The position numbers were made by a program, and so were the translations under genes. From positions 10,416,001 to 10,480,000 of the forward strand of contig NZ_CP102512.1 in NCBI RefSeq assembly GCF_024612015.1: DNA of 64,000 bases, given 5' to 3'. Of this stretch, positions 17,677-27,900 are shown in pieces. This DNA comes from Streptomyces sp. CA-210063. Lineage in GTDB: Bacteria > Actinomycetota > Actinomycetes > Streptomycetales > Streptomycetaceae. Below the pieces are notes generated by a model, which saw only the letters and a list, made by a program, of their open reading frames with translations, did not search any database and was not told where the DNA came from. Each line of letters opens with the position of its first letter. Position 1 is the stretch's first letter.

Positions 17677-18795
17677 CTAGACGCCCAGTCGTTCTTTCAC
17701 GTCGGCGAAGAACGGGAGGTAGCGGTAGTCGCGGGCCACGGGATCGTAATGCGTGTACCGGTTGGTGAAATCCAGCAGCCGCTGACGGACGGCGGCGACC
17801 GGCTCCTCGTGGATCTTGCGCTCGATGTCCTGGATCGCGCCGAGGAACCGCGCCAGGACCACCGGGATGTCCGGGCTCAGCTCGATCACGCCGTCGGCCA
17901 CCCGGATGCCGTCGTGCTCGCTCAGGTACCCGAAGAGCAGCTGAGAGGCGACGGCGTCGTAGTTGGGCCGTGGGATGCCCTCGACGGCGTAGCGCAGCAG
18001 CCGCTCGGCGAGGATGTACTCGTACGCGGTCCGCGCCTGCTCACGGGGGAGCTTGGCGTCGTTCAGCAGGACCAGCATGGCGGAGACGTCCACGCGCAGC
18101 TCTTCGAGTCCTGCCAAGGGTTTGTACTTCTTGGCCGACAGGAATTCGGGAATCGGCATGTCGCCCTGCCGGTGGTGGTATTCGTGCAGTCTCACCCACC
18201 AGGAAGAGGCCTGCTCCACTTGCTTGTCCGTCGCTCCCTGAATGAGCGGGAAGCTTCCCTCGGCCATCACCGCGTCGATCATCTTCCGGGTGATCCGGTT
18301 GTGCCGCTCGACGAACTTGTCGATGAAGTAGAAGATGAGATCGTCCGGATCCTGAATTCCGTCGAAGTGGTTCTCCGGGAAGAGCGCCACCACCGCACGG
18401 GACGCGAACCCGTCGGACTGCCCCGTGATGGTGACCGGAGCGGTGTTGCTGGCGTACCGCTCGGCGAGGTGCGGATCGGTGGGCAGGACCTCGTAGGTGA
18501 GGTAGTCGAGAGACAGGGACGGAAAGTACGAGGCGTCGAACAACGAGAAGATGTGGTTGTCCCGACGGCTGTTGATGTGGTACTTCGTGGCCCGCAGCCT
18601 GGATCCGGGAGTGAAGGTGCGGAGGTCCTCGAGAAAGGCCTGGACTATCGGCTGCCGCCGTAAGTGGTCGGACCCTTCGATCCGGCGGGCCAACTCCTTG
18701 AGGGTCTCCGCCTCACGGAACGAGGAACGTCGGCCGAGCTCTCCCCGTAATTCGTTGACTTCCGCGAACACCGAGCCCATGTCGATGTCGATCAA
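17677..18795 (-). CDS. Uncharacterised protein (DUF6421-like?), cluster 1
   Basis: A roughly 372-residue cytoplasmic protein without a signal or membrane segment. The most distinctive stretch is WWVRLHEYHHRQGDMPIPEF, followed by GLEELRVDVSAMLVL; the paired histidines and the Glu in ELRVD look like metal ligands. It reminds me of DUF6421-type actinobacterial proteins, unverified. Its position between the heme-oxygenase-like protein and the type II thioesterase suggests a biosynthetic or precursor-supply role. Start uncertain: GGGGAGGGG lies 6 nt before TTG 18795; GTG 18825 and ATG 18780 are in frame. Confidence 0.55.
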   Translation of the reverse strand: MIDIDMGSVFAEVNELRGELGRRSSFREAETLKELARRIEGSDHLRRQPIVQAFLEDLRTFTPGSRLRATKYHINSRRDNHIFSLFDASYFPSLSLDYLTYEVLPTDPHLAERYASNTAPVTITGQSDGFASRAVVALFPENHFDGIQDPDDLIFYFIDKFVERHNRITRKMIDAVMAEGSFPLIQGATDKQVEQASSWWVRLHEYHHRQGDMPIPEFLSAKKYKPLAGLEELRVDVSAMLVLLNDAKLPREQARTAYEYILAERLLRYAVEGIPRPNYDAVASQLLFGYLSEHDGIRVADGVIELSPDIPVVLARFLGAIQDIERKIHEEPVAAVRQRLLDFTNRYTHYDPVARDYRYLPFFADVKERLGV

Positions 18796-18888
18796 CAAAT
18801 GCCCCTCCCCGTCAACTCCGGGCACGCTATCACGCCTTGATGTTCAGATCTTTGCGTTTTCCAGCATTGCTTTGACCCATCTCTCCAT

Positions 18889-19626
18889 TCAGCGGGAACC
18901 GGGTCGCGGGTCCGAGAGAGTTTTACGCAGGAGGGAGTAGGGCGGTTCGGCGATGAGGTAGAAATGGTTCCCGGAAACGCCGACCTCCTGGACGGGCGCC
19001 GTGCTCAACTCGCTCCACGGGCGGCGGTCCGCGTCGTCGTCCTGGTCGCCGACGATGGTGGTCACGGGACACGTGAGCAACGGCTCGGGCGCCATGTCGT
19101 AGTCGTGGAACATGCGACCGTCGGCGATCAGATAGGGCAGGACCACCTCCTGGAAGATCGGGTCGGCCGCCATCTCCGCGTCGGTGCCGCCCATCCTGAC
19201 CAGGTCCTCGAGTAGCTGGTCGGGGTCGTCCTCGGCGACCAGGCCGGTGGGCAGCGGGGCGTCACGGGAGCCCGAAGCGAACAGGTGCTCGATGTCGATG
19301 CCCCGGCGCTGCAGCGCGCGTGCCGTCTCCAGGGCTATGGGAGCGCCCAGGCTGTGTCCGAAGAAGGCGAGGGGGAGATCCGCCAGCGGTTCGAGCGCGT
19401 CGGCGATGTCGGCGGCGAGCCGGACGAGGTCGTGCGGAGGTTCCTCGTCGAACCGGTCGGCGCGCCCCGGGTACTGGACGGCGTGGACCTCCACCTCGGT
19501 CAGAGACTGACCCCAGGAACGGTAGAAGCCGGCCGACCCGCCGGCGTGCGGAAAGCACACCAGACGCACCCGCGCCTCGGGCCGGGCGGTGTCGCGCGCC
19601 AGCCAGCGCGAGGCGTGCGCGGTCAC
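18889..19626 (-). CDS. Type II thioesterase
   Basis: A 245-residue alpha/beta hydrolase of the editing thioesterase class that removes mis-primed or stalled acyl groups from carrier domains. Motifs: LVCFPHAGGSAGFYRSW at the N-terminus, nucleophile AFFGHSLGAPIALE, and the catalytic histidine in GVSGNHFYLI; the acid is in VGDQDDDADRR. Start: GTG 19626 overlapping the A-PCP NRPS stop by 4 nt, so the two are translationally coupled. Confidence 0.92.
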   Translation of the reverse strand: MTAHASRWLARDTARPEARVRLVCFPHAGGSAGFYRSWGQSLTEVEVHAVQYPGRADRFDEEPPHDLVRLAADIADALEPLADLPLAFFGHSLGAPIALETARALQRRGIDIEHLFASGSRDAPLPTGLVAEDDPDQLLEDLVRMGGTDAEMAADPIFQEVVLPYLIADGRMFHDYDMAPEPLLTCPVTTIVGDQDDDADRRPWSELSTAPVQEVGVSGNHFYLIAEPPYSLLRKTLSDPRPGSR

Positions 19627-21560
19627 TGGCGGGCTCCCTTCCGCGCGCGCTGCTGGCGAAGCCTGGCCGTACGGGCCCTGCGGGCAGCCTCGGCGGAGGA
19701 GGACGGCACGGTGTCCTCCCCCTGCTCGCGTGTGGCGCGGATGAGCGCGGCCTGTGCTGCCACGGTGGTTTCCTGGAACAGGGCGACGACCGACGGCCGC
19801 AGCCCGCAGTGCTGCTCCAGGGCATCCTGCAACGTGAACATGGCCAGCGAATTGCCGCCGAGATCGAAGAAGTTGACGTCCAGCGGCACCGTGGCCACGC
19901 CGAGCACCTCCGCCCAGGCGGCGGTCACCTGGGCGGTGAGCGCGTCGACTGCGGGGGGCACGGCCGAGGGCCGGGCGGCGAGCGGCTCCGCGGCGAGCGT
20001 GCGCAGCAGCGCGCGGTCGAGTTTGCCGTTGAGGCTGCGCGGCAGTTCCGGCAGGACGCGCAGTTCGCCGGGCACCATCACGGGCGGCAGCTTCTCCGCG
20101 AGGGCGCGGCGCAGCGCGATCGGGTCCGTGCCCTCCCGCGAGGCGACGAAGCCGATCAGGCCCGATCCCCGTGCGTCGGGCAGGACGACCGCCTCCTCGA
20201 CGCCTTCCAGCGGGCGCAGCGTCGACTCGACCGCACCGAGTTCCACGCGGTGGCCGCGGACCTTGATCTGGTCGTCCTTGCGGCCGACGAAGTCCAGCCG
20301 GTGGTCCGCGTTCCGGCGCACGATGTCACCGGTCCGGTACATGCGCGCGTCGGGCTCGACGGCGAAGGGGTCGTCGAGGAAGACCGCGGCCGTGGCCTCG
20401 GGACGGCCGAAGTAACCACGCGTCACCCCGGGCCCGCCGATGAACAACTCGCCCTCCGCGCCCGGAGGCACGGGCTGGAACTCGTCGTCGAGGACGTAGA
20501 GCCGGGCGCCGGGGATCGGGCCGCCGATGCTGACCGGCTCGACGCCGACGAAGCGGTGGAAGGTGGCCCACACGGTCGTCTCGGTCGGACCGTACTCGTT
20601 GATCAGGTCCACTCCGGGGGAGTGGGCCGCGAAATGTCGGTCGACCAGCGACTGCGGCAGGGCCTCGCCCGCCACGATCACCTGCCGCAGGGAGGCCAGC
20701 GCAGCGTTGCCGACGCGTTCGGCGGCGTCGAGCAGCAGCCGGTACAGAGTGGGCACGCACAGGATGCGGTTCACGCGATGGCGGCTGATGAGGGACACCA
20801 GCCGATCGGGGTCACGCAGGTCGTCGGCGGACGCCACGACCAGGCAGCCGCCCGCCTGGAGGGTCCCCCATATCCCGGCGACCGACGAGTCGAAGGCCAG
20901 CGGTGACGTCAGGAGGAAGGTCGGGTTCCCCGGGTGGACCATGAGGCGGGCCCGGGTCGAGGCGGCGAGATTGCGGTGCTCGACGATGACGCCCTTGGGC
21001 TCGCCCGTGCTGCCCGAGGTGTAGATGAGGTAGGCCGGATCCGCCGGGCCGACCGCGGTCGCGAAGGAGTCGTAGGTCGCGGCGTCCGGTTCCTCGCCGG
21101 GGACGTTCGAGACCGTCACGACGGGCACCTGGGAGCCGGCCACCCGATGCCGCGTGTGTGCCGTCGTCATGACGGCCTTCACCTGTGCGTCGTGGAGGAT
21201 CGTGGCGACACGGGCATCCGGCTGGGCCGGATCGATGGGCACATAGGCGGCGCCCGCGCCGAGGACGCCGAGGACGGACGCGATCATCGCGGCGGAGGGC
21301 TCCGTGAGGAGGGCGACGCGGTCACCGGCGCCCACCCCGGCTGCGGCGAGGCGGTGGGACAACTGCCGGGACCAGGAGATCAGCTCACCGTAGGTGACGG
21401 CGATGTCGGCGCAGCGCACGGCGACCGCCGCGGGTTGGTCGGCGGCCAGGCGGGCCACCACTTCGTGTGCGGGAACGAGCGTGTCTTCCGGCAGTGGTTC
21501 GCCGATTGCCGAGGCGGTTCGCCCGGACGGAGAGGAATTCACGGATGGTAAGGACGACAT
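19623..21560 (-). CDS. NRPS module A-PCP
   Basis: A 645-residue NRPS with one adenylation domain (A3 LIYTSGSTGEPKGVIVEH, A4 LAFDSSVAGIWGTL, A5 NEYGPTETTVWATF, A7 YRTGDIV, A8 GRKDDQIKVRGHRVE, A10 SLNGKLDR) and a carrier domain with FFDLGGNSLAMFTL. No condensation domain. Hand-read specificity residues are about D-S-A-L-I-A-E-V-W-K; I cannot name the substrate. The C-terminal tail after the carrier is highly basic (RRARTARLRQQRARKGARQ). Start: ATG 21560, whose mRNA would have a leader of about 31 nt from the promoter at 21598-21626. Coupled to the type II thioesterase. Confidence 0.9.
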   Translation of the reverse strand: MSSLPSVNSSPSGRTASAIGEPLPEDTLVPAHEVVARLAADQPAAVAVRCADIAVTYGELISWSRQLSHRLAAAGVGAGDRVALLTEPSAAMIASVLGVLGAGAAYVPIDPAQPDARVATILHDAQVKAVMTTAHTRHRVAGSQVPVVTVSNVPGEEPDAATYDSFATAVGPADPAYLIYTSGSTGEPKGVIVEHRNLAASTRARLMVHPGNPTFLLTSPLAFDSSVAGIWGTLQAGGCLVVASADDLRDPDRLVSLISRHRVNRILCVPTLYRLLLDAAERVGNAALASLRQVIVAGEALPQSLVDRHFAAHSPGVDLINEYGPTETTVWATFHRFVGVEPVSIGGPIPGARLYVLDDEFQPVPPGAEGELFIGGPGVTRGYFGRPEATAAVFLDDPFAVEPDARMYRTGDIVRRNADHRLDFVGRKDDQIKVRGHRVELGAVESTLRPLEGVEEAVVLPDARGSGLIGFVASREGTDPIALRRALAEKLPPVMVPGELRVLPELPRSLNGKLDRALLRTLAAEPLAARPSAVPPAVDALTAQVTAAWAEVLGVATVPLDVNFFDLGGNSLAMFTLQDALEQHCGLRPSVVALFQETTVAAQAALIRATREQGEDTVPSSSAEAARRARTARLRQQRARKGARQ

Positions 21561-21597
21561 GAGAAAAGCACCCCGTTTACCGCGTCGTGGTGGTGTG

Positions 21598-21626
21598 ATC
21601 CTAGGAGGGCGGATTGATTTACGCAA
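21598..21626 (-). promoter_or_regulatory. Promoter for the A-PCP / thioesterase operon
   Basis: On the minus strand, -35 TTGCGT (21626-21621), a 17-bp spacer and -10 TAGGAT (21603-21598). The spacing and the -10 fit vegetative sigma-70-type promoters of streptomycetes. Predicted start of transcription is about 31 nt upstream of ATG 21560. Confidence 0.6.
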
Positions 21627-21737
21627 TGGATCAGTGCGAGCGGTCCGTCCCATGCGCTCCCAACGGAAGCGGAATTAAGTAATCCGTACCGCGAGGGCAC
21701 GATAGAACCCTATTTGCCGACTGAAGAGGGCTGCTGA

Positions 21738-24728
21738 TTAACGGTCATTTTTTTCCTGCTTGTCCGCCTCGTCCCGGATCCGGCGGACCACCGCGATATG
21801 GCCGTTCAACGTACGTCGGGCCAGCATTTCGCGCACGGGGACACGGATGCCGAACTCGCTGTTCACCCTGCGGATCAGCCGGGTGATCAGCAGGGAGTCC
21901 CCGCCCTCGGCGAAGAAGTCGGCGGCCGCCGGGAAATCGTCCCGGCCGAGCAGTTCCGCCCAGATCCGTGTCACTCCCTCCGCCGGGTCGACCGGAGCCG
22001 TGCTGTCGGGTTCCGGCTCCTGGCTCCGCTGCTCCGGCAGTGGCGTGACGACCGGAGAGCGGCTCGGGTCCGTCGCGGGCGAGGCGAGCGCTTCCGGGGC
22101 CACCGAGCGCGGTCCCGAGAACGGGTAGCCGGGCAGCCTGGCCCTACGGCCGCCGCCGGTCAGCCCGTCCGGCGCGATCGGTTGTCCCACGGCCCACAGT
22201 GCGCCGACGCCACCCAGCGCGGCGGCCCCCGGCGCGTCCCTGCCCTGGTCCAGAGCGACCACGGGGAAACCGGCCGCCTCAGCCATCGGTGACAGGGGCC
22301 GCCCCGGACCGATCTCCACGGTCAGGGCGCCCGGCACATGTTCGGCCAGCGAGTCGAGGGCGGCGCCGAACAGCACGGACTGCCGTACCTGAGTGACGAA
22401 CATGTCGCGCGGCAGGGCGGTACCGGCCGCGACGACCCGACCGGACACGTTGAGCGCGATCGGCAGGGCCGGCGGCCGGAGCCCGATCCGCGCCATCGCC
22501 TCGGTGAGCGCGGGCAGCGCGGGCTCGATCAGACGGGAGTGGCCCGCGTGGGTGTAGCGCAGGCGCCGTACGAAACAGGTGTCGCCGACGCGCCGCAGGT
22601 ATTCCTCCACCTCATCGACCGGCCCTCCCAGCACGCAGGAGTCCGGGCCGTTGACCGCGGCCACGTCGAGGTCGAGACCCCACTCCTCGGCGAGAGCGAG
22701 GGCCTGCTTCACCTCCGCCCCGATGGCCAGCATCGCGCCCTCCGGGCAGTCCTGCATGGCCCGGCCGCGCGCCGCGATGAACGTGGCCGCATCCTCCAGG
22801 CCGAAGACTCCGGCGACGGCGGCCGCGGTGATCTCGCCGGAACTGTGTCCGCACACCGCGGCCGGCCGGACCCCCAGGTCCATGAGTGCGGTCGCCGCCG
22901 CGTGGCCGACGGCGAAGAGAGACGGCTGCGCCAGTCCGGGCCGGTTCAGCTCGTCGGCGGGGAAGTCCGGGTCGAACAGCGCCTGCCGGATCCGCTCCGC
23001 CAGCGGAGAGACGAACGCCGCGAGGCACCGGTCGAGCGCCCGGCGGAACCCGGGGAGCACGGTGAAGGGCTCGGCCATGGCCGGCCGTTGAGTGCCCCCG
23101 CCGGGGAAGAGGAAGACCACCGGGGCGGGGCCCGTCACCGGCGCGGTGCCCCGGGACACCCCGGACCGGCCGGCGAGGCGTTCGGCGACCTCGGCGCTCG
23201 TCCGACCCGTGACCGCGAGGCGTTCACCCAGGACCGGGCGGCCGTTGACCAGGGTGCCGCAGACTTCGCCGAGATCCGGGTCGTGGGTCCTGAGGTGGAC
23301 GGCCAGAGCGTCGGCCACGCGGTCGAGTGCCTCGGGATCCGCCGCCGACAGGAGCACCAGGCGCTCGCGCGGCGCCCGCATCTCGGGGGCGGGAGCGGGA
23401 GCGTGGGCGTGGGCGGGAGCGGTCGGCTCGCGAGGCGGCGCCTGCTCGATCACGACATGCGCGTTGGTGCCGCCGATACCGAACGCGCTCACCCCGGCGC
23501 GTCGCGGACGCTCCCCGGCCCAGGGGACGGCCTCGGTGGGTATGTACAGGGGGCAGTTCTCGGTCTCCAACAGGGGATTGCGCGCGGTGAACCCCGCGAC
23601 GGGCGGGATCACACCGCTGCGCACCACCAGCAGGGCCCTGATCAGCGCGGCGACTCCCGCGGCGGCGTCCAGGTGGCCGATGCTGGCCTTCAAGGCGCCC
23701 ACCGCCACACTGCCCTGCCCGGCTCCCGCCCTGCGCAGCGCGGAGCCGGCCGCCGTCCACTCGATCGGGTCCCCGATGCGGGTGCCGGTGCCGTGGGCCT
23801 CCAGATAGCCGATCGACCCGCCGTCGACCTCGGCCGCGCTCAGCGCCGCGCCGATGACCCGCTCCTGCCCCGCGGCGGACGGTGCGTAGTAACCGGCCTT
23901 GGTGTTCCCGTCGTTGTTGATCGCGGAGCCCAGGATGACGCCGTACGGCACGGGGTCGTCCTCGGTGATGTCCGACAGGCGGCGCAGCACCACGGCACCC
24001 GCGCCGGACCCGGCGATCACCCCGTCCGCGTGCCGGTCGAACGGGCGGCACGCACCCGTGGCGGACAGCACGCCGCCCGGCTGGTGCAGATGACCCGCCT
24101 GCGGGTATCCGAAACCGGCCCCCACCACGAGGGCCTGGTCGCAGTCGCCGCTGAGCAGCGCCTGCACCGCCAGGTGTACGGCAACCAGTGAGGAGGAGCA
24201 GGCCGTCTGCACGGCGAACGCGGGTCCGGTCAGACCGAGTTTGTAGGCCACGCGGCTCGCCATGAAGTCCGGCTCGGTACCGTGGATCACGTCGTCCAGC
24301 AGGCCCGGATCGAGGTGTCCGCCGCGGACCATCGCACGCATGTAGCCGCTGCCCGTCATGGACGCGTAGACGCTGGTCACCAGCGTGTCGTCCCGGGGCG
24401 GAATCCCCGCGTCCGCAAGGGCGTTCCAGGCCACCTCCAGCATCCAGCGATGCTGAGGGTCCATGAGTTCGGCCTCGCGCCCCCGGATCTGGAAGAAGTC
24501 GTGGTCGAAGCGGTCCCAGTCGTCGAGATGGCCGCGTACGGGCACGTAGTCCGGGTCGGCCGCCAACGCGGCGGGCACTCCGGCCGCGACCAGCTCCTCC
24601 CGCGTGTATCTCCTGCTGTGCACGCTGCCGTGGAGCTGGGAATCCCACCAGTCGTCGATTCCGCGGGGGCCCGGTAACCGCGCTGCCATACCCGTGACCG
24701 CGACGTCCAAGGAGCGATCCCGACTCGT
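21738..24728 (-). CDS. Type I polyketide synthase module KS-AT-ACP
   Basis: About 996 residues. Ketosynthase: VAVTGMAARLPG, active Cys in QTACSSSLVAVHL, His in EAHGTGTRIGDP and KASIGHLDAAAG. Acyltransferase: AVCGHSSGEITAAAV, and THAGHSRLIEP at the usual extender-specificity position, closer to the malonyl HAFH type than the methylmalonyl YASH type. Carrier: FFAEGGDSLLITRLI. There is no KR, DH or ER, so a beta-keto unit would remain unless trimmed elsewhere. The KS-AT linker contains a run of PAPAPE-type residues. Start: GTG 24728 with GGGGGA 5 nt upstream; an in-frame ATG at 24770 lacks an SD. It should add one two-carbon unit to an aminoacyl or acyl chain. Confidence 0.9.
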   Translation of the reverse strand, partial: TSRDRSLDVAVTGMAARLPGPRGIDDWWDSQLHGSVHSRRYTREELVAAGVPAALAADPDYVPVRGHLDDWDRFDHDFFQIRGREAELMDPQHRWMLEVAWNALADAGIPPRDDTLVTSVYASMTGSGYMRAMVRGGHLDPGLLDDVIHGTEPDFMASRVAYKLGLTGPAFAVQTACSSSLVAVHLAVQALLSGDCDQALVVGAGFGYPQAGHLHQPGGVLSATGACRPFDRHADGVIAGSGAGAVVLRRLSDITEDDPVPYGVILGSAINNDGNTKAGYYAPSAAGQERVIGAALSAAEVDGGSIGYLEAHGTGTRIGDPIEWTAAGSALRRAGAGQGSVAVGALKASIGHLDAAAGVAALIRALLVVRSGVIPPVAGFTARNPLLETENCPLYIPTEAVPWAGERPRRAGVSAFGIGGTNAHVVIEQAPPREPTAPAHAHAPAPAPEMRAPRERLVLLSAADPEALDRVADALAVHLRTHDPDLGEVCGTLVNGRPVLGERLAVTGRTSAEVAERLAGRSGVSRGTAPVTGPAPVVFLFPGGGTQRPAMAEPFTVLPGFRRALDRCLAAFVSPLAERIRQALFDPDFPADELNRPGLAQPSLFAVGHAAATALMDLGVRPAAVCGHSSGEITAAAVAGVFGLEDAATFIAARGRAMQDCPEGAMLAIGAEVKQALALAEEWGLDLDVAAVNGPDSCVLGGPVDEVEEYLRRVGDTCFVRRLRYTHAGHSRLIEPALPALTEAMARIGLRPPALPIALNVSGRVVAAGTALPRDMFVTQVRQSVLFGAALDSLAEHVPGALTVEIGPGRPLSPMAEAAGFPVVALDQGRDAPGAAALGGVGALWAVGQPIAPDGLTGGGRRARLPGYPFSGPRSVAPEALASPATDPSRSPVVTPLPEQRSQEPEPDSTAPVDPAEGVTRIWAELLGRDDFPAAADFFAEGGDSLLITRLIRRVNSEFGIRVPVREMLARRTLNGHIAVVRRIRDEADKQEKNDR

Positions 24729-24802
24729 CACAACGTCCCCCATCATGCCGTTGGAAATCGGATATTCCATCTCATGCTGCGCTGATGCCGTGTCGCCCCG
24801 TG

Positions 24803-24830
24803 ATCATATTCATGATGAAGTCGGGCTCAA
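24803..24830 (-). promoter_or_regulatory. Promoter for the PKS gene
   Basis: Minus strand: -35 TTGAGC (24830-24825), 16-bp spacer, -10 TATGAT (24808-24803). The -10 overlaps an inverted repeat ATCAT-n4-ATGAT (24803-24816), a possible regulator site controlling the divergent PKS and A-PCP-C genes. Confidence 0.55.
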
Positions 24831-24832
24831 CC

Positions 24833-24848
24833 CCTTTTCGAGAAAAGG
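24833..24848 (+). promoter_or_regulatory. Hairpin CCTTTT-CGAG-AAAAGG and leader of the A-PCP-C gene
   Basis: A 6-bp perfect stem with a 4-nt loop whose 3' arm runs into AAAAGGAGG, a strong anti-16S sequence with no start codon at proper spacing. Downstream, ATG 24872 opens an 18-codon frame ending at 24928 that overlaps the likely NRPS start (TTG 24915). A leader peptide or an RBS-masking structure is possible. Confidence 0.4.
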
Positions 24849-24914
24849 AGGTTGGCAGGAAACGATCAGACATGGCAACGTCATACGCTCCTGATTGCGA
24901 AGGGAGTCGACGAG

Positions 24915-27900
24915 TTGCAGTCGAATGAATCACCGGGGGAGGGACTGCATGACGTCTTCGCCGCACAGGCGCGCGCTCAGCCGCGCCGCACAGCCCTGAT
25001 TGCTCGGTACACCCGGATGTCGTACGGTGAATTGGACGCCCGCGCCGAGGAATTAGCCGACCGGCTCGCCGCCGCCGGTGTCGAACAGGGTCATGTGGTG
25101 CCGATCCTGATGCCACGCTCCGTCGACCTGGTCGTCACTCTGCTGGCCGTTCTCAAACTCGGCGCCGCATACGCGCTGCTCGATCCGGACTGGCCGCTCA
25201 CCCGTCTCGACGCGGTGGTCGGACAACTCCGGCCACCCCTCGTCGTCGCCCGACCGGGCACGAGGGCGGAGCTGCCCGCGCCGCTGTGGACAGCGGCCGA
25301 GGACGACACGGGGGAAGGCCCCGCACGCGCCGCGGTGACGGTACGGGGCTCCGACGCGTGCTGTGTGTTCTTCACCTCGGGCACCACGGGACGGCCCAAA
25401 GGAGTGAGCACCCCGCACCGGGCGACGGCACGGCTCTTCCGGCCCGGCACCTTCACGCGTTTCGACCGGGACACGGTGATCCCCCTCGCGGCGGCGCTGC
25501 CGTGGGACGCGTTCTCCCTCGAACTCTGGGCCGCGCTGTACAACGGCGGCACCGGCGTCCTGATCGACGAGCCCTTCCTGACGGCCGAGGCCCTGCGTAC
25601 GATGGTCACCGACCACGGAGTGAACACGGCCTGGCTGACCAGCAGCCTGTTCAACCTGATCGTCGACGAGGACCTGACGGCGATGAGCGGCCTGTCCCAG
25701 GTCATGGTCGGCGGTGAACGCCTGTCCGCGCGGCACGTCGGCCGCTTCCTCGACCGGTTCCCCGACACGGCCCTGATCAACGGCTACGGTCCCGTCGAGA
25801 ACACGGTGTTCACCACCACGCACCACATCACCGCCGCCGACTGCGCCCGCCCCGGCGGCATCCCGCTGGGGCGAGCGGTGCCCGGAACCTCCGTCTTCGT
25901 CCTCCAGGGCAACCGCCCCTGCGCGGCCGGGGAACCGGGCGAGATCTGCGTCGCGGGCGACGGCCTGGCCCACGGCTACCTCGGAGAACCGGCCCTCACC
26001 GCCGAGAAGTTCACGCAGGTCGACATCGACGGTGAGCAGGTCCGGCTGTACCGCACCGGAGACATGGGCGTCCGCGACGAGAACGGGATCGTCGAGTTCC
26101 GCGGGCGGATCGACCGGCAGGTGAAGATCCGGGGCAACCGCGTCGAACCGGCCGAGGTGGAGCGGCAGATCGTGCGCCTGGTCCCGGACGTCGCCGACTG
26201 CCGGGTGGTCCCTCGCTGGAACGAACTCGACGGCGTCTTCGACCTGGTGGCCTTCTGCGTGCCGACCCGGACCGGCGGAGCACCGCCGGAGGTACCGGCG
26301 ATCCTCGCCCGCCATCTGCCCGCCTACCAACGCCCCGTCGACGTCGCCTTCGTCGACTCCTTCCCCCTGACCGACAGAGGCAAGCTGGACGATCGGGCCC
26401 TGCTGGCGAGCCTGCCCGAGGCGCCGGTCGAGAGCCACCAGGGCCCCATCGGCGACCCGCTCGTCCGCATGGTGGCCGAGGTCTTCGCCGCCGTGCTGGG
26501 CAGACCGGCCGTGCCACCGCACACGTCCTTCTTCGAGTGGGGAGGCTCCTCACTCCAGGCCGCCCGTGCCTGCGCGCGTATCGGCAAGCGGGCGGGGCGG
26601 CCGGTTCCCCTGTCGAGCCTGTACGAGCACACGTCGGCCGAACGCCTCGGATCCTGGCTGCGGTCGGCGCCCGGCACGAACGCCGTACCGCCGCCGACCG
26701 GTGACATCCCGCTGACCGCCATGGAGTTGGTCTTCCTCACCCGTCATCTGACGACGCCGCAGGACCGGTCGGCGTACTGCCTGATGACGTGGCACCTGGA
26801 CGGCCGGCTCGACCAGGACGCCCTGGAGGCGGCCGTCGCCCGCGTCCACGAGCGGCACCAGCTGCTGCGCACGGCCTTCCGAGCGGATCCCCGGCCCCAT
26901 GCCGAGGTCACCGACGTCTCCGCCCCGCCCCTGGAACTCCTGGACGCCCGGCCGACCGTCGACGAGGCGGTCCTCGCGCTGCGCCGGCTCTTCGACGAGC
27001 CCCTGGAACCTCAGGACGCCGACCTGTGGCGCACCGCGCTGGTGCCGGTGACCGAAGGGGGCGGCTGGCTGTTCGGGGTGCTGGTTCACCACATCGTCTT
27101 CGACGGCCGGTCGGAATCCGTCCTGGCGCGTGACCTGTCCGACGCCTACGCCGGACGGGAGCCGCGAACCGCCCCGCCCACCCTGGCCGAGCGGGCCCGG
27201 CTGACGACGGCGGCCACGGCCGCGACGGACTCGGCGGGGCGGACACAGCGGGTACGGGAGGAGTTCCAGGACGTGCCCCAGATCCGCTGGCCCGGACGGC
27301 CCGGCCCCGGGGAGACGGGCACGGGGCATCTCGACCTGTCCGTTCCCAAGGCCGTCACGGCGTGTCTCGACGCACGGGGCGCGGCGCTCGGAGCGAGCCG
27401 GTTCGTGGTGGTCCTGTCGGCCTGGGCGGACGCCATGGCCGCGGTCTGCGGGCAGCGGGACTTCGCGGTGGGCGTGCCCGTCGCCGAGCGCACCGTCCCG
27501 GAACTGGAGCAGGCCGTCGGCTGCCTGATCAACATGGTGCCGGTGCGCCTGCGCGGTCACGCGGTGGGCGGTGGCGAGGACGGCATCCGCGAGACCGGGA
27601 GAGCGATCCACCGGGCCTTCGGCCGCAGCGATGTCCCCTTCACGGCCGTCGCGCAGGGCGTCGGGACGGCGACGCCCGGGCGGCCGCCGGTGTTCCAGTC
27701 CCTTTTCGCCCTCCAGGACAACGCCCCGCCCCGGCTCGACCTGCCCGGTGTCGTCGCCGCGCATCTGCGCCAGCCGTACGCCGACCTGCCGTTGGAGCTG
27801 CACCTCGAGGTATGGCCGGACGAGGACGGCGTGCTCGACGTGGTGCTCTCGTTCCGGCGTGACGCCGTCGCTGCGGCCACCGCGCAGAAGCTGCTCGACG

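Noticed and set aside
24852..24914. TTG 24852 as start of the A-PCP-C NRPS
   Set aside because: The ribosome site ends right at the codon, leaving no spacing; TTG 24915 has a better placed SD.
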